Shown here in pieces: positions 8,572 through 17,507 of a stretch of 39,936 nt of DNA. Both the position numbers and the translations under genes were made by a program. Source of the DNA: JBMNTP01 sp050945795 (GTDB lineage Bacteria; Bacillota; Clostridia; Christensenellales; MGBC116941); contig JBMNTP010000018.1 in NCBI GenBank assembly GCA_050945795.1, positions 1-39,936 of the forward strand. The letters run 5' to 3'. A model generated the notes under the pieces. It was given only the letters and a program-made list of their open reading frames with translations. It was not told the origin of the DNA and ran no database searches. Each line of letters begins with the position of its first letter. Within the stretch, counting starts at the first letter, position 1.

Positions 8572-10091
8572 AAAAAAGAGCTTTTATATCGGTTTCAGAT
8601 AAAAGCGGCATAACTAATTTCGCGAAGGGGCTTATAGAGGCGGGGTTTGAGGTGGTATCGACGGGCGGCACCGCCAAAACGCTAGCACAGGCCGGTATAG
8701 ATGTTGTAGGGGTATCGGACATTACCGGATTTCCAGAATGCTTAGACGGCAGAGTTAAAACGCTGCATCCTATGATACACGGCGGCATACTCGCCATGCG
8801 TTCGAACAAAGAGCATATGGAGCAGATATCAAAGCTTGGCATTACTCCCTTTGATGTAATATGCGTAAACCTCTATCCGTTTAAAGAAACTATAATGAAA
8901 CCCGGCGTAACTCTTGAAGAGGCGATAGAGAATATAGACATAGGCGGGCCGTCTATGCTGCGCGCTGCCGCAAAAAATTGGCAGGATGTAGCTGCGGTGA
9001 CGGACAGCGCCGATTATAGCCGAGTGCTTGACCAACTTAAAGGCGGCGGCATAAGTCGTGAGACCAAATTTGAGCTGTGCCTTAAGGTGTTTGAGCATAC
9101 TGCGGCGTATGACGCTATGATTGCTTCATACCTTAGAAAGCAGGCGGGCGGCGGATATCCTAAAAAGCTGACGCTTACATTTGATTTGGCGCAGCAGCTT
9201 AGATACGGCGAAAATCCGCACCAAAGCGCGGTATACTATCATGACGCTGTGCCGGATGAGGGCGGGTTACATCAGGCCGAGCAGTTAAACGGCAAAGAAT
9301 TAAGCTTTAACAATATAAACGACGCTAACGGCGCGCTGGCTTTGCTTAGCGAGCTTAAAGAGACCGCTGCGGTCGCGGTAAAGCACGCGAACCCTTGTGG
9401 CGTAGCGATAGGCAAAAGCGTGTACGAGGCGTATGTAAAGGCGTATGAAAGCGACCCGGTTTCCATATTCGGCGGCATAGTCGCGCTAAACGGCACAGTT
9501 GACGCTCAAACGGCGGCAAAGATGGCGGAAATATTCCTTGAAATAATAATAGCGCCGGATTATACGCAAGAGGCGCTTGATATACTGCGCAAAAAGCCTA
9601 ATCTTAGAGTGCTCCGGCTGCCGCTAGAAAACCTAGCGCCCAAGCTTGATATAAAGCGGGTAGCGGGCGGTCTCCTCGTACAGGACGCCGATCATGAGGA
9701 TTACGCCGAGCTTCAAACTGTTACAAAGAGGAAGCCGGACAAAAAAGAGATGGACGATTTGCTTTTCGCCTGGAAGGTGGTAAAGCATGTTAAGTCGAAC
9801 GGTATCGCTATAGCTAAGGACGGCTGTTCGCTTGGAATAGGGCCGGGGCAGGTCAACAGGATATGGGCGGCTGAAATGGCGCTTGAGCGCAGCGGTGAAA
9901 GAGTTCGTGGCGCTGTTATGGCGTCCGACGCGTTTTTCCCGTTTGAGGACTGTGTGCAGGCGGCGGCGAAATACGGCATTACCGCTATAATACAGCCGGG
10001 CGGCTCTGTGCGTGATAAAGAAAGCATTGACGCCTGCGACAAGCACGGCATTGCCATGGTTTTTACCGACATGAGACATTTTAAGCATTGA
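8568..10091 (+). CDS. purH: Bifunctional AICAR transformylase / IMP cyclohydrolase PurH (507 aa)
   Basis: Carries out the last two steps to IMP. The N-terminal cyclohydrolase (MGS-like) domain shows ISVSDKSGI, STGGTAKTL and GRVKTLHPMIHGGIL (residues ~5-70); the C-terminal transformylase shows RYGENPHQSA (~207-216), KHANPCGVAIG (~271-281), ASDAFFPFED and the closing MRHFKH. Length is normal. Start ATG 8568 overlaps purN by four bases, with AAGGAGG shortly upstream at 8554-8560. Confidence 0.97.
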   Translation: MKKRAFISVSDKSGITNFAKGLIEAGFEVVSTGGTAKTLAQAGIDVVGVSDITGFPECLDGRVKTLHPMIHGGILAMRSNKEHMEQISKLGITPFDVICVNLYPFKETIMKPGVTLEEAIENIDIGGPSMLRAAAKNWQDVAAVTDSADYSRVLDQLKGGGISRETKFELCLKVFEHTAAYDAMIASYLRKQAGGGYPKKLTLTFDLAQQLRYGENPHQSAVYYHDAVPDEGGLHQAEQLNGKELSFNNINDANGALALLSELKETAAVAVKHANPCGVAIGKSVYEAYVKAYESDPVSIFGGIVALNGTVDAQTAAKMAEIFLEIIIAPDYTQEALDILRKKPNLRVLRLPLENLAPKLDIKRVAGGLLVQDADHEDYAELQTVTKRKPDKKEMDDLLFAWKVVKHVKSNGIAIAKDGCSLGIGPGQVNRIWAAEMALERSGERVRGAVMASDAFFPFEDCVQAAAKYGITAIIQPGGSVRDKESIDACDKHGIAMVFTDMRHFKH

Positions 10092-10104
10092 GGTTTTACA
10101 TAAT

Positions 10105-11349
10105 ATGAAGGTTTTGGTGGTAGGGGGCGGCGGACGCGAGCATGCGCTGGTTTGGAAGCTTAAGCAAAGCCGCCTTGTAGATGAAGTATGCTGCGCGCCG
10201 GGCAACGGAGGCATAGCGGCGATAGCGCATTGCGAGAACATTAACGCCATGGATATAGAAGCCATGGTTGATTACGCTAAAAAAGAAGGCTTTAGCCTTG
10301 TAGTTGTAGCGCCGGATGATCCTTTGGCCGCCGGCATGGTAGATGCTATGGAGGCGGCGGACATAAAGGCGTTTGGCCCTAATAAAGCGGCGGCAAGGAT
10401 TGAGGCGAGCAAGTCTTTTTCAAAGCAACTTATGCAAAAGTACGGCATACCGACAGCGGCGTACGCTGTCTTTGATGAATACGATAAGGCGATAGAGTAC
10501 CTTTCAAACCAGAGCTATCCGCTTGTTGTAAAAGCTGATGGGTTGGCGCTGGGTAAAGGCGTTATAATATGCGATAATATCGATGAGGCGACAGCCGCCG
10601 TTTTTTCCATGATGCGCGGCGGTGCTTTTGGAGCGGCGGGCAGCAGGGTTGTTATAGAGGAGTTTCTTGAAGGGCCGGAAGTTTCGGTATTGGCGTTTAC
10701 GGACGGCAAAACCTGTTTGCCTATGATAAGCGCGCAGGATCATAAAAGAGCGCTTGATGGCGACAAGGGGCCGAACACAGGAGGCATGGGAGCTTTCGCG
10801 CCGAGTCCAAAGTATACGAGTGATATAATGAAAACGGTGGAGCGCGATATAATATTTCCTACCGTTGAGGCTATGAATAGCGAGGGATGCAGGTTTAAAG
10901 GCGTTATTTATTTCGGGCTTATGCTTACAAAAGACGGGCCTAAAGTACTTGAGTATAACGCGCGCTTTGGAGATCCGGAGGCGCAGGCGGTACTGCCCAT
11001 GCTTGAAAACGACATAGCCGAGGTTATGCTGGCTGTTATTGACGAGCGGCTTGAGGATATAACGCTCAAATGGCGGACGGGCGCGGCGGTGTGCGTGGTG
11101 ATGGCGTCTCGGGGTTATCCCGGCGAGTATGAAAAAGGGCTGCCGATTTCGGGTATTGAGGATGCCGGTCTAGTGTTCCATGCCGGCACAAGGCTTGAAG
11201 AGGGGCGGTATTATACAAACGGCGGGCGAGTTCTTGCGGTATCGGCTATGGGAGATGATATATCAGGCGCGAGGGCGGCGGCTTATGATGCGCTTTCTCG
11301 TATAAGCTTTGAAGGAGCGCAGTTTAGAACGGACATAGGGCTTAAGTAG
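10105..11349 (+). CDS. purD: Phosphoribosylamine-glycine ligase PurD (414 aa)
   Basis: GAR synthetase, an ATP-grasp ligase joining glycine to phosphoribosylamine. N-terminal MKVLVVGGGGREHAL, the ATP-grasp core (VVKADGLALGKGVI near residue 139; EEFLEGPEVSVLAF near 188), GPNTGGMGAFAP and the metal-binding EYNARFGDPEAQ segment are present. Thirteen bases after purH; no convincing Shine-Dalgarno beyond TTGAGG at the purH stop, so it is probably translated by coupling. Last purine gene of the block. Confidence 0.96.
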   Translation: MKVLVVGGGGREHALVWKLKQSRLVDEVCCAPGNGGIAAIAHCENINAMDIEAMVDYAKKEGFSLVVVAPDDPLAAGMVDAMEAADIKAFGPNKAAARIEASKSFSKQLMQKYGIPTAAYAVFDEYDKAIEYLSNQSYPLVVKADGLALGKGVIICDNIDEATAAVFSMMRGGAFGAAGSRVVIEEFLEGPEVSVLAFTDGKTCLPMISAQDHKRALDGDKGPNTGGMGAFAPSPKYTSDIMKTVERDIIFPTVEAMNSEGCRFKGVIYFGLMLTKDGPKVLEYNARFGDPEAQAVLPMLENDIAEVMLAVIDERLEDITLKWRTGAAVCVVMASRGYPGEYEKGLPISGIEDAGLVFHAGTRLEEGRYYTNGGRVLAVSAMGDDISGARAAAYDALSRISFEGAQFRTDIGLK

Positions 11350-11375
11350 GCGGCGGGCAAAAGCCGTAGCCGATT

Positions 11376-11391
11376 GCCGGTATAAACCGGC
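11376..11391 (+). other. Small hairpin between purD and pyrC
   Basis: Five-bp stem GCCGG/CCGGC with a TATAAA loop in the 68-bp purD-pyrC gap. No T-run follows, so it should not stop transcription; it may be an RNA-processing or stability element between the purine and pyrimidine halves of the cluster. Low confidence in any function. Confidence 0.3.
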
Positions 11392-11417
11392 GGCATATAA
11401 ACATAAAGGGAAAATCC

Positions 11418-12686
11418 ATGATACTTATTAAAGGCGGCCGCGTCATAGACCCGAAAAATAATATCGACGGCATACTTGATATCATAATCAAGGACGGCAA
11501 AGCAATTGACACCGGCCATTTTTCAAGGGCAAGTGAATACCAACTAATTATAGAGGCGGGCGGCCTTGTTGTGGCGCCCGGCCTTATTGATGTTCATGTG
11601 CATTTTAGAGACCCCGGTTTAACTCATAAAGAGGATATTATATCAGGCGCCGCCGCCGCGGCTAAGGGCGGTTATACCACTGTTGTATGCATGGCGAATA
11701 CAAAGCCTGTAATAGACAGCGAGGATACGCTTAGATATGTGCTTGAAAAGGGAGCTAAAACCGGCATAAATGTTATGTCGGTGGCGGCGGTGACAAAGGA
11801 CATGGCGGGGCGTGAGCTTAGCGATATGGCGGCACTTAAAGCGGCGGGGGCATGCGGCTTTTCAGATGACGGCATGCCGCTTACCGATGTAGGGCTTGTT
11901 GCAGAGGCGATGCGCGAGGCTAAAAAACTCGGCGTTCCGATAAGCCTTCATGAGGAGGATCCGGCGCTTATAATGAGCAGCGGCGTTAATAAAGGGGTTG
12001 TATCTGAAAAGATGGGCGTTGGCGGCGCGCCGGCGGTATCAGAGGATGTAATGGTAGCGCGCGACTGCATGTTAGCGCTTTATACCGGCGCTACGGTCAA
12101 TATACAGCATGTAAGCTCTAAAAACTCCGTTAAGATGATACGACTGGCTAAGGAAATGGGTGCGCGGATTTTTGCCGAGGCTACGCCTAACCATTTTGCG
12201 TTATGCGAGGACGATGTTTTAAAATACGGGACTACAATTAAAGTTAACCCTCCCTTAAGAACGAGAGAAGACAGAGCCGCCATTATAGAAGGACTAAAAG
12301 ACGGCACTATAGACATAATAGCAACGGATCACGCGCCGCACAGCCGCGAGGAAAAGGCGTTGCCCTTTGATAAAGCGCCAAGCGGCATACTCGGCCTTGA
12401 GACGGCTTTGGCGCTTGGCATAAGCGTACTGGTGCGCGGCGGGCATATCAGCTTGGCGCGGCTTATGGAGAAGATGAGCGTTAATCCCGCCCGACTTTAT
12501 AGTCTTGATAAGGGGCGGCTTGATAAAGGAGCGGCGGCTGACATAGTTATATTCGATGCTGAGGGTAACTGGCAGCCGGGGGAATTCGCCTCAAAATCGG
12601 CTAATTCGCCGTTTATAGGCGATACGCTTTATGGCAAGGTGAAGTATACTATATGCGGCGGCAAAGTCGTTTATAAAGGCGATTGA
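11418..12686 (+). CDS. pyrC: Dihydroorotase PyrC (422 aa, class I type)
   Basis: Zinc amidohydrolase that cyclises carbamoyl aspartate to dihydroorotate. Metal-site motifs: DVHVHFRDPG (residues ~58-67), GFSDDG (~150-155, Asp in place of the carboxylated lysine, as in Bacillus/Aquifex-type enzymes), the His in IQHVSS, and ATDHAPHS near residue 300. Length ~420 separates it from the shorter E. coli form. ATG 11418 with AAGGGA at 11406-11411. Starts the pyrimidine part of the cluster; pyrB and carAB are not nearby. Confidence 0.95.
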   Translation: MILIKGGRVIDPKNNIDGILDIIIKDGKAIDTGHFSRASEYQLIIEAGGLVVAPGLIDVHVHFRDPGLTHKEDIISGAAAAAKGGYTTVVCMANTKPVIDSEDTLRYVLEKGAKTGINVMSVAAVTKDMAGRELSDMAALKAAGACGFSDDGMPLTDVGLVAEAMREAKKLGVPISLHEEDPALIMSSGVNKGVVSEKMGVGGAPAVSEDVMVARDCMLALYTGATVNIQHVSSKNSVKMIRLAKEMGARIFAEATPNHFALCEDDVLKYGTTIKVNPPLRTREDRAAIIEGLKDGTIDIIATDHAPHSREEKALPFDKAPSGILGLETALALGISVLVRGGHISLARLMEKMSVNPARLYSLDKGRLDKGAAADIVIFDAEGNWQPGEFASKSANSPFIGDTLYGKVKYTICGGKVVYKGD

Positions 12687-12702
12687 GCGGCGGGGGATAT
12701 AT

Positions 12703-13410
12703 ATGAGCAATATTATTTTCAATAAAAAGCTGAGTGACGGCTTTTTCATTATGAAGGCGGAATGTAACGACAGCGTTTTGCCGGGGCAGTTTTACATGCT
12801 GCGCGCATGGGATAGATACCCGCTTTTATCGCGGCCGATAAGCGTGTTTGACGCTGACGGCGAAAGCGTTACGTTTCTCTATAAGACGGTAGGCGAGGGC
12901 ACGAAAATATTGTCTGAGCTAAAGGCGGGGGATAGTATAACGCTGCTTGGCCCTTTAGGAAACGGCTTTCCTATGGTTAAGGGACGAGTGGCGCTGGTCG
13001 GCGGCGGCGTAGGGATAGCTCCGCTTTATATGACGGCGAAGGCGCTTAAAAAGGTGGGGGCAAATGTTGACATATACCTCGGTTTTAGGCAAGAGGCTGT
13101 TCTTGAAAAGGAGTTTCACGAGGCGGGGGACGCGCTTTCTATAAATATAGGCGGGTTTGTTACAGACGATGTTTCTCCGGATAAATACGACTATATATTT
13201 ACCTGCGGTCCAATGCCTATGATGCGGGCGATGTATAATAAAAGCAAGGACAGCGGCGCAAAGGTATATATATCTATGGAAAACCGCATGGCGTGCGGCG
13301 TAGGCGCCTGCTTTGGCTGCACCTGCAATACGAGCGGCGGCAATAGAAAGGTTTGCAAGGACGGGCCGGTATTTTCCGGAAGGGAGATATTTGAAGTTGA
13401 GCATAACTAA
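12703..13410 (+). CDS. pyrK: Dihydroorotate dehydrogenase B electron-transfer subunit PyrK (235 aa)
   Basis: FAD- and [2Fe-2S]-containing partner that passes electrons from PyrD to NAD+. FAD-binding RPIS (residues 44-47), the NAD-binding glycine loop GGGVGIAPLY (100-109), CGP (168-170) and the cluster cysteines Cys198, Cys203, Cys206 and Cys218 are visible. Length fits the Gram-positive form. It overlaps the start of pyrD by about 20 bp, as expected for two subunits of one complex. Confidence 0.95.
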   Translation: MSNIIFNKKLSDGFFIMKAECNDSVLPGQFYMLRAWDRYPLLSRPISVFDADGESVTFLYKTVGEGTKILSELKAGDSITLLGPLGNGFPMVKGRVALVGGGVGIAPLYMTAKALKKVGANVDIYLGFRQEAVLEKEFHEAGDALSINIGGFVTDDVSPDKYDYIFTCGPMPMMRAMYNKSKDSGAKVYISMENRMACGVGACFGCTCNTSGGNRKVCKDGPVFSGREIFEVEHN

Positions 13411-14299
13411 GGTAAATTTTGCGGGCATAGAGTTTAAAAATCCGGTGGTGCTGGCTTCTGGCACATGCGGCTTTGGACAGGAGTTTAACGAGGTTTTTGA
13501 TATTGAAAAACTCGGGGGCATCTCTTTAAAAGGACTTACGCTTAAAGGCCGCGCCGGCAACAGCGGCATACGCGTTTATGAGACGCCAAGCGGGCTTATG
13601 AACAGCGTGGGTCTTGAAAACCCCGGAGTTGAGGCGTTCACTCGGGAGTATCTGCCGTGGGTAGGTGGGCTTGATATAGTTGGGATTGTAAATGTCGGCG
13701 GGCATTCGCATGATGATTACTATAAAGTGATAGACATACTCAACGAACACCCGGTTGACCTAATAGAGCTTAATATATCCTGCCCCAACATAAAAGGCGG
13801 CGGCATGAACTTTGGCGTAAAAACCGAGCTTGCCAAAACGCTTGTTTCCGGCGTGCGCAAGCGGTGCAGGCATAAGATGGCTGTTAAGCTGTCGCCAAAC
13901 GCTGAGGATATAGTTGAGCTGGCAAAGATGTGCGAGGGAGAAGGAGCGGACGGCATATCACTTATAAATACCTTCCTTGCTATGGCGATAGATATTGATA
14001 ATAAAAAGCCTGTTTTTGAAAATGTATACGCCGGCTTATCTGGGCCGGCTATAAAGCCTATCGCACTGCGTATGACGCATCAGGTGGCGAAGGCGGTTGA
14101 TATACCCGTTATGGGCATGGGCGGCATAGCCTGCTGGCAGGACGCAATAGAGTACATTATGGCGGGGGCGGCGTTAGTGCAGGTCGGTACGGCGTCTTTT
14201 ATAAAAACGGATATGGCGCTCGACATAGCGCGTGGCATAGAGGAGTATATGGAAAGAAACGGCATAAACGATATATCTAAGATACGCGGCATTATATAA
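13391..14299 (+). CDS. pyrD: Dihydroorotate dehydrogenase class 1B catalytic subunit PyrD (302 aa)
   Basis: FMN enzyme that oxidises dihydroorotate to orotate; forms a heterotetramer with PyrK. Key parts: LASGTCGFGQEF (residues ~21-32), NSVGLENPG, the catalytic cysteine in NISCPN (Cys131; class 1B uses Cys, class 2 uses Ser), VKLSPN and GMGGIACWQDA. The frame is open further upstream inside pyrK, but conservation begins at SITKVNFAG, so the start is TTG 13391 or TTG 13397; GGGAG at 13382-13386 serves either. End is fixed at 14299. Confidence 0.93.
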   Translation: MKLSITKVNFAGIEFKNPVVLASGTCGFGQEFNEVFDIEKLGGISLKGLTLKGRAGNSGIRVYETPSGLMNSVGLENPGVEAFTREYLPWVGGLDIVGIVNVGGHSHDDYYKVIDILNEHPVDLIELNISCPNIKGGGMNFGVKTELAKTLVSGVRKRCRHKMAVKLSPNAEDIVELAKMCEGEGADGISLINTFLAMAIDIDNKKPVFENVYAGLSGPAIKPIALRMTHQVAKAVDIPVMGMGGIACWQDAIEYIMAGAALVQVGTASFIKTDMALDIARGIEEYMERNGINDISKIRGII

Positions 14300-14334
14300 A
14301 TCGAATATGCGTATATAAAATGCGTGTCAATTAA

Positions 14335-14368
14335 AAAAGCACCTGCCAAAAAGCTTGGAGGTGCTTTT
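14335..14368. terminator. Bidirectional terminator between pyrD and dapB
   Basis: Ten-bp stem AAAAGCACCT/AGGTGCTTTT (14335-14344 with 14359-14368), extended inside by CCAA/TTGG, with A/T runs on both sides, so it can stop transcripts arriving from pyrD (+) and from dapB (-). It lies 36 bp past pyrD and 21 bp past dapB. Confidence 0.9.
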
Positions 14369-14388
14369 AGTATGCCGTTAATGCCTGA

Positions 14389-15594
14389 TTAGAGGCGGAA
14401 CGCCTCGGTAAGCGCCTTTATAGCGGCCTCGCTGTCTGCGCGCTCAACGCACATCGTTATCTTTGTTTCGGATGTAGATATCGCGAGTATCTCTATATTA
14501 CACGCCGCGAGCGCGGAAAACACCTCCGCCGCAACACCCGACTGCCGCTCCATACCTACGCCGAATATGCCAAGCTTTGTAACGCTGTCAATTGACGATA
14601 CGGCAAGGGAGGGCAGCGATAGGTCTTGTATAATGCGCTCAGCGTCGGCTGCTTTATCTTCTTGTAAAGTGAACGCCGCGCCGTCGTGCCCAGGGCCGAG
14701 CATGCTCGAAATCATGTCGATGTTTATGCCTTCTTTGGCCAGCGCGCTAAATAGCTGCGCTAATTCGCCAGAAGATGTTATGCCGGACATATGCACCAGC
14801 GCCTGCGAATCATCTGTATAAATGCGGGTGACGGAAGTTTCCCCGGCAATTATATCGCTCATGGAATAAAGGCCGGGCGGCTGTTCTGAAAGAAATTCGA
14901 CAGCCCGCAGCGCACCGGTCGCAAAAAGGGCGCGGGTCTGCGCACGGTGTGTCACCTCGACTATCTCATCCTGCCCTATAAAAAGCACCTCGTGCTCTCC
15001 AACGATTGTTCCGCCGCGCACCGAATGTATGCCTATCTCGGAGCGGTCGCGCTTATCAGTAAGCGTATGGCGGCCGTATACATACCGCCTGTTTCCTCCT
15101 AAAGCCTCGCTCAATGTATCGGCGAGGGCCAACGCCGTACCGCTGGGCGCATCGGCTTTTTGGTCGTGGTGCTTTTCTATTATCTCGATTTCATATGAAT
15201 CGCCAAGGAAGGAAGCCGCCCTTGTTATAAGGTCGAGCTGGAGGTTTACACCAAGCGACATATTGGCGGATATAAGTATAGGTATGCGCTCTGAATACTT
15301 GTTTAGTAGTTCTTTATCCTCCTTGGACATGCCTGTTGTGGCTACAACGGCGCTTATATTGCGCTCCGCTGCGAAACGCAGCATTGCCGGCAGAGCTTCC
15401 GGCCGAGAAAAGTCCACAACACAATCGGCTTTCGGCAAATCATCGCAAAAAGCCGGGAATACGGGAAACGGGTTCTGCCGTGATTCGGGGGAGAGGTCTA
15501 CCCCCGCAACAACAGAAAAGCCGGAGGCGGCCGCTTTAGCGGCCACCACCTGGCCCATTTTACCGTTTACTCCGTTTATAATAATACGAAGCAT
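14389..15594 (-). CDS. dapB: Dihydrodipicolinate reductase DapB fused to tandem aspartokinase-type ACT domains (401 aa)
   Basis: Reduces the DapA product to tetrahydrodipicolinate in the lysine/diaminopimelate pathway. Residues 1-248 are a complete DapB: nucleotide loop NGVNGKMG (7-14), TTGMS (86-90), catalytic HHDQKADAPSGTA (142-153) and the usual end GLYSMSDII (241-249). DapB normally stops here at ~240-270 residues. This one continues without a stop for about 150 residues resembling the regulatory end of aspartokinase: ACT 1 at ~253-330 (GELAQLFSALAKEGINIDMI) and ACT 2 at ~337-401 (GVAAEVFSALA, ISTSETKI, ALTEAFRL). In aspartokinases these modules bind lysine or threonine. The kinase domain itself is absent here. 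Feedback inhibition of DapB, or pairing with a separate kinase, is inference. The gene starts 11 bp after dapA. Confidence 0.93.
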   Translation of the reverse strand: MLRIIINGVNGKMGQVVAAKAAASGFSVVAGVDLSPESRQNPFPVFPAFCDDLPKADCVVDFSRPEALPAMLRFAAERNISAVVATTGMSKEDKELLNKYSERIPILISANMSLGVNLQLDLITRAASFLGDSYEIEIIEKHHDQKADAPSGTALALADTLSEALGGNRRYVYGRHTLTDKRDRSEIGIHSVRGGTIVGEHEVLFIGQDEIVEVTHRAQTRALFATGALRAVEFLSEQPPGLYSMSDIIAGETSVTRIYTDDSQALVHMSGITSSGELAQLFSALAKEGINIDMISSMLGPGHDGAAFTLQEDKAADAERIIQDLSLPSLAVSSIDSVTKLGIFGVGMERQSGVAAEVFSALAACNIEILAISTSETKITMCVERADSEAAIKALTEAFRL

Positions 15595-15605
15595 ATTTCC
15601 TCCTG

Positions 15606-16481
15606 CTATATAAGCCCGTAGGCCGACATTTCCCTTTTAAGCCTCGCAAGGTTAGCCTCGCCCATAGGCGTAAGGGGAAGGCGCAGGCTGCCCATATGGA
15701 AGCCCATAAGGTTTAAGGCTGTTTTTACGGGTATAGGGTTTACATCTGTAAATAGTGCGTCTATAAGCGGCTTCATGTCAAGCTGCAGCCGGCGTGCGCC
15801 GTCGATATCGCCGGAGAGATATTTCATTACCATATCATGCGTATCGCGCGGAGCAATATTCGCTACAACAGATATTACGCCCGAGCCGCCCAGCGACATA
15901 AGCGGCACTATCATATCGTCGTTTCCGCTGTAAAGGTCTATGTTGGGGCAAAGCCGCGCCATCTCCGCGACCTGTGCTATATCTCCGCTCGCCTCTTTCA
16001 TGCCGACGATAGTAGGTATAGACGAGAGGCGGTGGAGCGTTTCCGGCAGCATGTTAAGACCGGTTCTCGCCGGAACGTTGTATATTATTATAGGCAGGTC
16101 AACAGCGTCGGCTACGGCGGAATAGTGGGCTACAAGGCCCGACTGTGTGGCTTTGTTGTAATATGGAGTTACGATAAGCAGAGCGTCTGCTCCAAGCGTA
16201 GCGGCGCGTTTAGAAGCCTCTACAACAGCGGCGGTATTATTGCCGCCGGTACCGGCTACAACCGGCACTCTGCCGGCTACGCGCTCAACGCAAAAGCTAA
16301 TCGCAGCTTCCTTTTCGGGTGTGGTCATGGTGGAAGGCTCTCCGGTAGTTCCGCATACTATTATGGCGTCGGTACCGTTTTCAATCTGGAAATCGACAAG
16401 CCGTCCGAAGGCTTCAAAGTTGATGCCGCCGGCATTAAACGGAGTGCATATCGCTACTCCCGAGCCCTTGAATACTGACAT
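15606..16481 (-). CDS. dapA: 4-hydroxy-tetrahydrodipicolinate synthase DapA (291 aa)
   Basis: Condenses pyruvate with aspartate semialdehyde, the entry to diaminopimelate and lysine. Residues 40-50 give CGTTGEPST (hydroxyl relay Thr45), Tyr134 lies in YNVPARTG, and the Schiff-base Lys162 lies in GMKEASGD. Length matches the family. Transcribed from asd, 21 bp upstream, toward dapB. A long reading frame on the opposite strand across this gene is a shadow of its codon bias. Confidence 0.96.
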   Translation of the reverse strand: MSVFKGSGVAICTPFNAGGINFEAFGRLVDFQIENGTDAIIVCGTTGEPSTMTTPEKEAAISFCVERVAGRVPVVAGTGGNNTAAVVEASKRAATLGADALLIVTPYYNKATQSGLVAHYSAVADAVDLPIIIYNVPARTGLNMLPETLHRLSSIPTIVGMKEASGDIAQVAEMARLCPNIDLYSGNDDMIVPLMSLGGSGVISVVANIAPRDTHDMVMKYLSGDIDGARRLQLDMKPLIDALFTDVNPIPVKTALNLMGFHMGSLRLPLTPMGEANLARLKREMSAYGLI

Positions 16482-16502
16482 TTACCATACCTCCGTTACA
16501 GT

Positions 16503-17507
16503 TTATTTGCTTTCGTTGAATTCTATGAGCTTTTGTGCTATTTGTACGGTATTTGTTGCAGCGCCTTTCCTTATATTGTCGGCTACCACCCACATGTTGA
16601 TGCCGTTGTCTACGCTAAAGTCGCGGCGCACACGGCCAATAAACACCTCGTCGCGATCTTCGGCTGTTATAGGCATGGGGTAGAGGTTTTCGGCGGCATC
16701 GTCCTGCATTATAATGCCTTCGCCCGCTGCGAGTACGGCTTTTAGCTCGTCTATATCAAACGGCTTTTCAAGCTCGACATTTATAGATTCGCTGTGGCTG
16801 TGGAAAACGGGTACGCGCACTGTTGTAGCGGTGACTTTAAGGTCGGGTCTGCCGAGTATTTTGCGGGTTTCCTGTATCATTTTTTCTTCTTCTTTTGTAT
16901 ATCCGTTTTCGAGAAAAACGTCTATATGCGGAAGGCAGTTTCCGAATATGGGATGCGGAAATTTCTCAGGCGGCAGCCCCTTAACGCCGCGCTCAAGGTC
17001 GTTATAACCTTGTACGCCGGCACCCGAAACGGCCTGATAAGTAGAGTAGACCACCCGTTTAATGCCGTATTTATCATGGAGCGGCTTAAGAGCTACAACG
17101 GCCTGCGTTGTTGAGCAGTTGGGGTTTGCTATTATGCCTTTATGCCATTTGATGTCTTCGGCGTTAACTTCCGGCACCACTAGCGGCACTCCTTCTTTCA
17201 TGCGCCAGGCGCTGGAGTTATCTATAACAACAATGCCTTTTGACGCGGCGATAGGAGCGAAATGCTCGCTTATCGATCCTCCGGCGCTAAAAAGGGCTAT
17301 ATCAATGTCTTTACCGTCAAAGCAGGTATCGGTAAGCTCCTCGACAACATGCTCTTTGCCCATAAAATCAATAACATTTCCCGCCGAGCGCTTCGACGCG
17401 AAAAGATAATAGTTTTTAACGGGCAGCTTACGCTCGCTTAGTACCTCTAGAAATTTTTGGCCTACCATGCCGGTGGCGCCCACTACGGCGATATTATATT
17501 GGCGCAT
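16503..17507 (-). CDS. asd: Aspartate-semialdehyde dehydrogenase Asd (334 aa)
   Basis: Reduces aspartyl phosphate to aspartate semialdehyde. The N-terminal NADP loop is GATGMVGQ (residues 10-17), the acyl-enzyme cysteine is Cys131 in NPNCST, and GAGVQGYNDLERG and the C-terminal RVPVFHSHSE follow. The open frame extends 24 codons upstream to 17579, but ATG 17507 is chosen: AAGGAGA stands just before it and conservation begins at MRQYNIAVVG. First gene of asd-dapA-dapB; aspartokinase itself is not in the window. Confidence 0.95.
   Translation of the reverse strand: MRQYNIAVVGATGMVGQKFLEVLSERKLPVKNYYLFASKRSAGNVIDFMGKEHVVEELTDTCFDGKDIDIALFSAGGSISEHFAPIAASKGIVVIDNSSAWRMKEGVPLVVPEVNAEDIKWHKGIIANPNCSTTQAVVALKPLHDKYGIKRVVYSTYQAVSGAGVQGYNDLERGVKGLPPEKFPHPIFGNCLPHIDVFLENGYTKEEEKMIQETRKILGRPDLKVTATTVRVPVFHSHSESINVELEKPFDIDELKAVLAAGEGIIMQDDAAENLYPMPITAEDRDEVFIGRVRRDFSVDNGINMWVVADNIRKGAATNTVQIAQKLIEFNESK

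Noticed and set aside
9633..10265. 210-codon open frame antisense to purH and purD
   Set aside because: Spans two confident genes on the other strand; no ribosome site or motif.
15837..16478. 213-codon open frame antisense to dapA
   Set aside because: It lies wholly inside dapA and arises from its codon bias; composition is rich in Arg, Tyr and Ser with no domain pattern.
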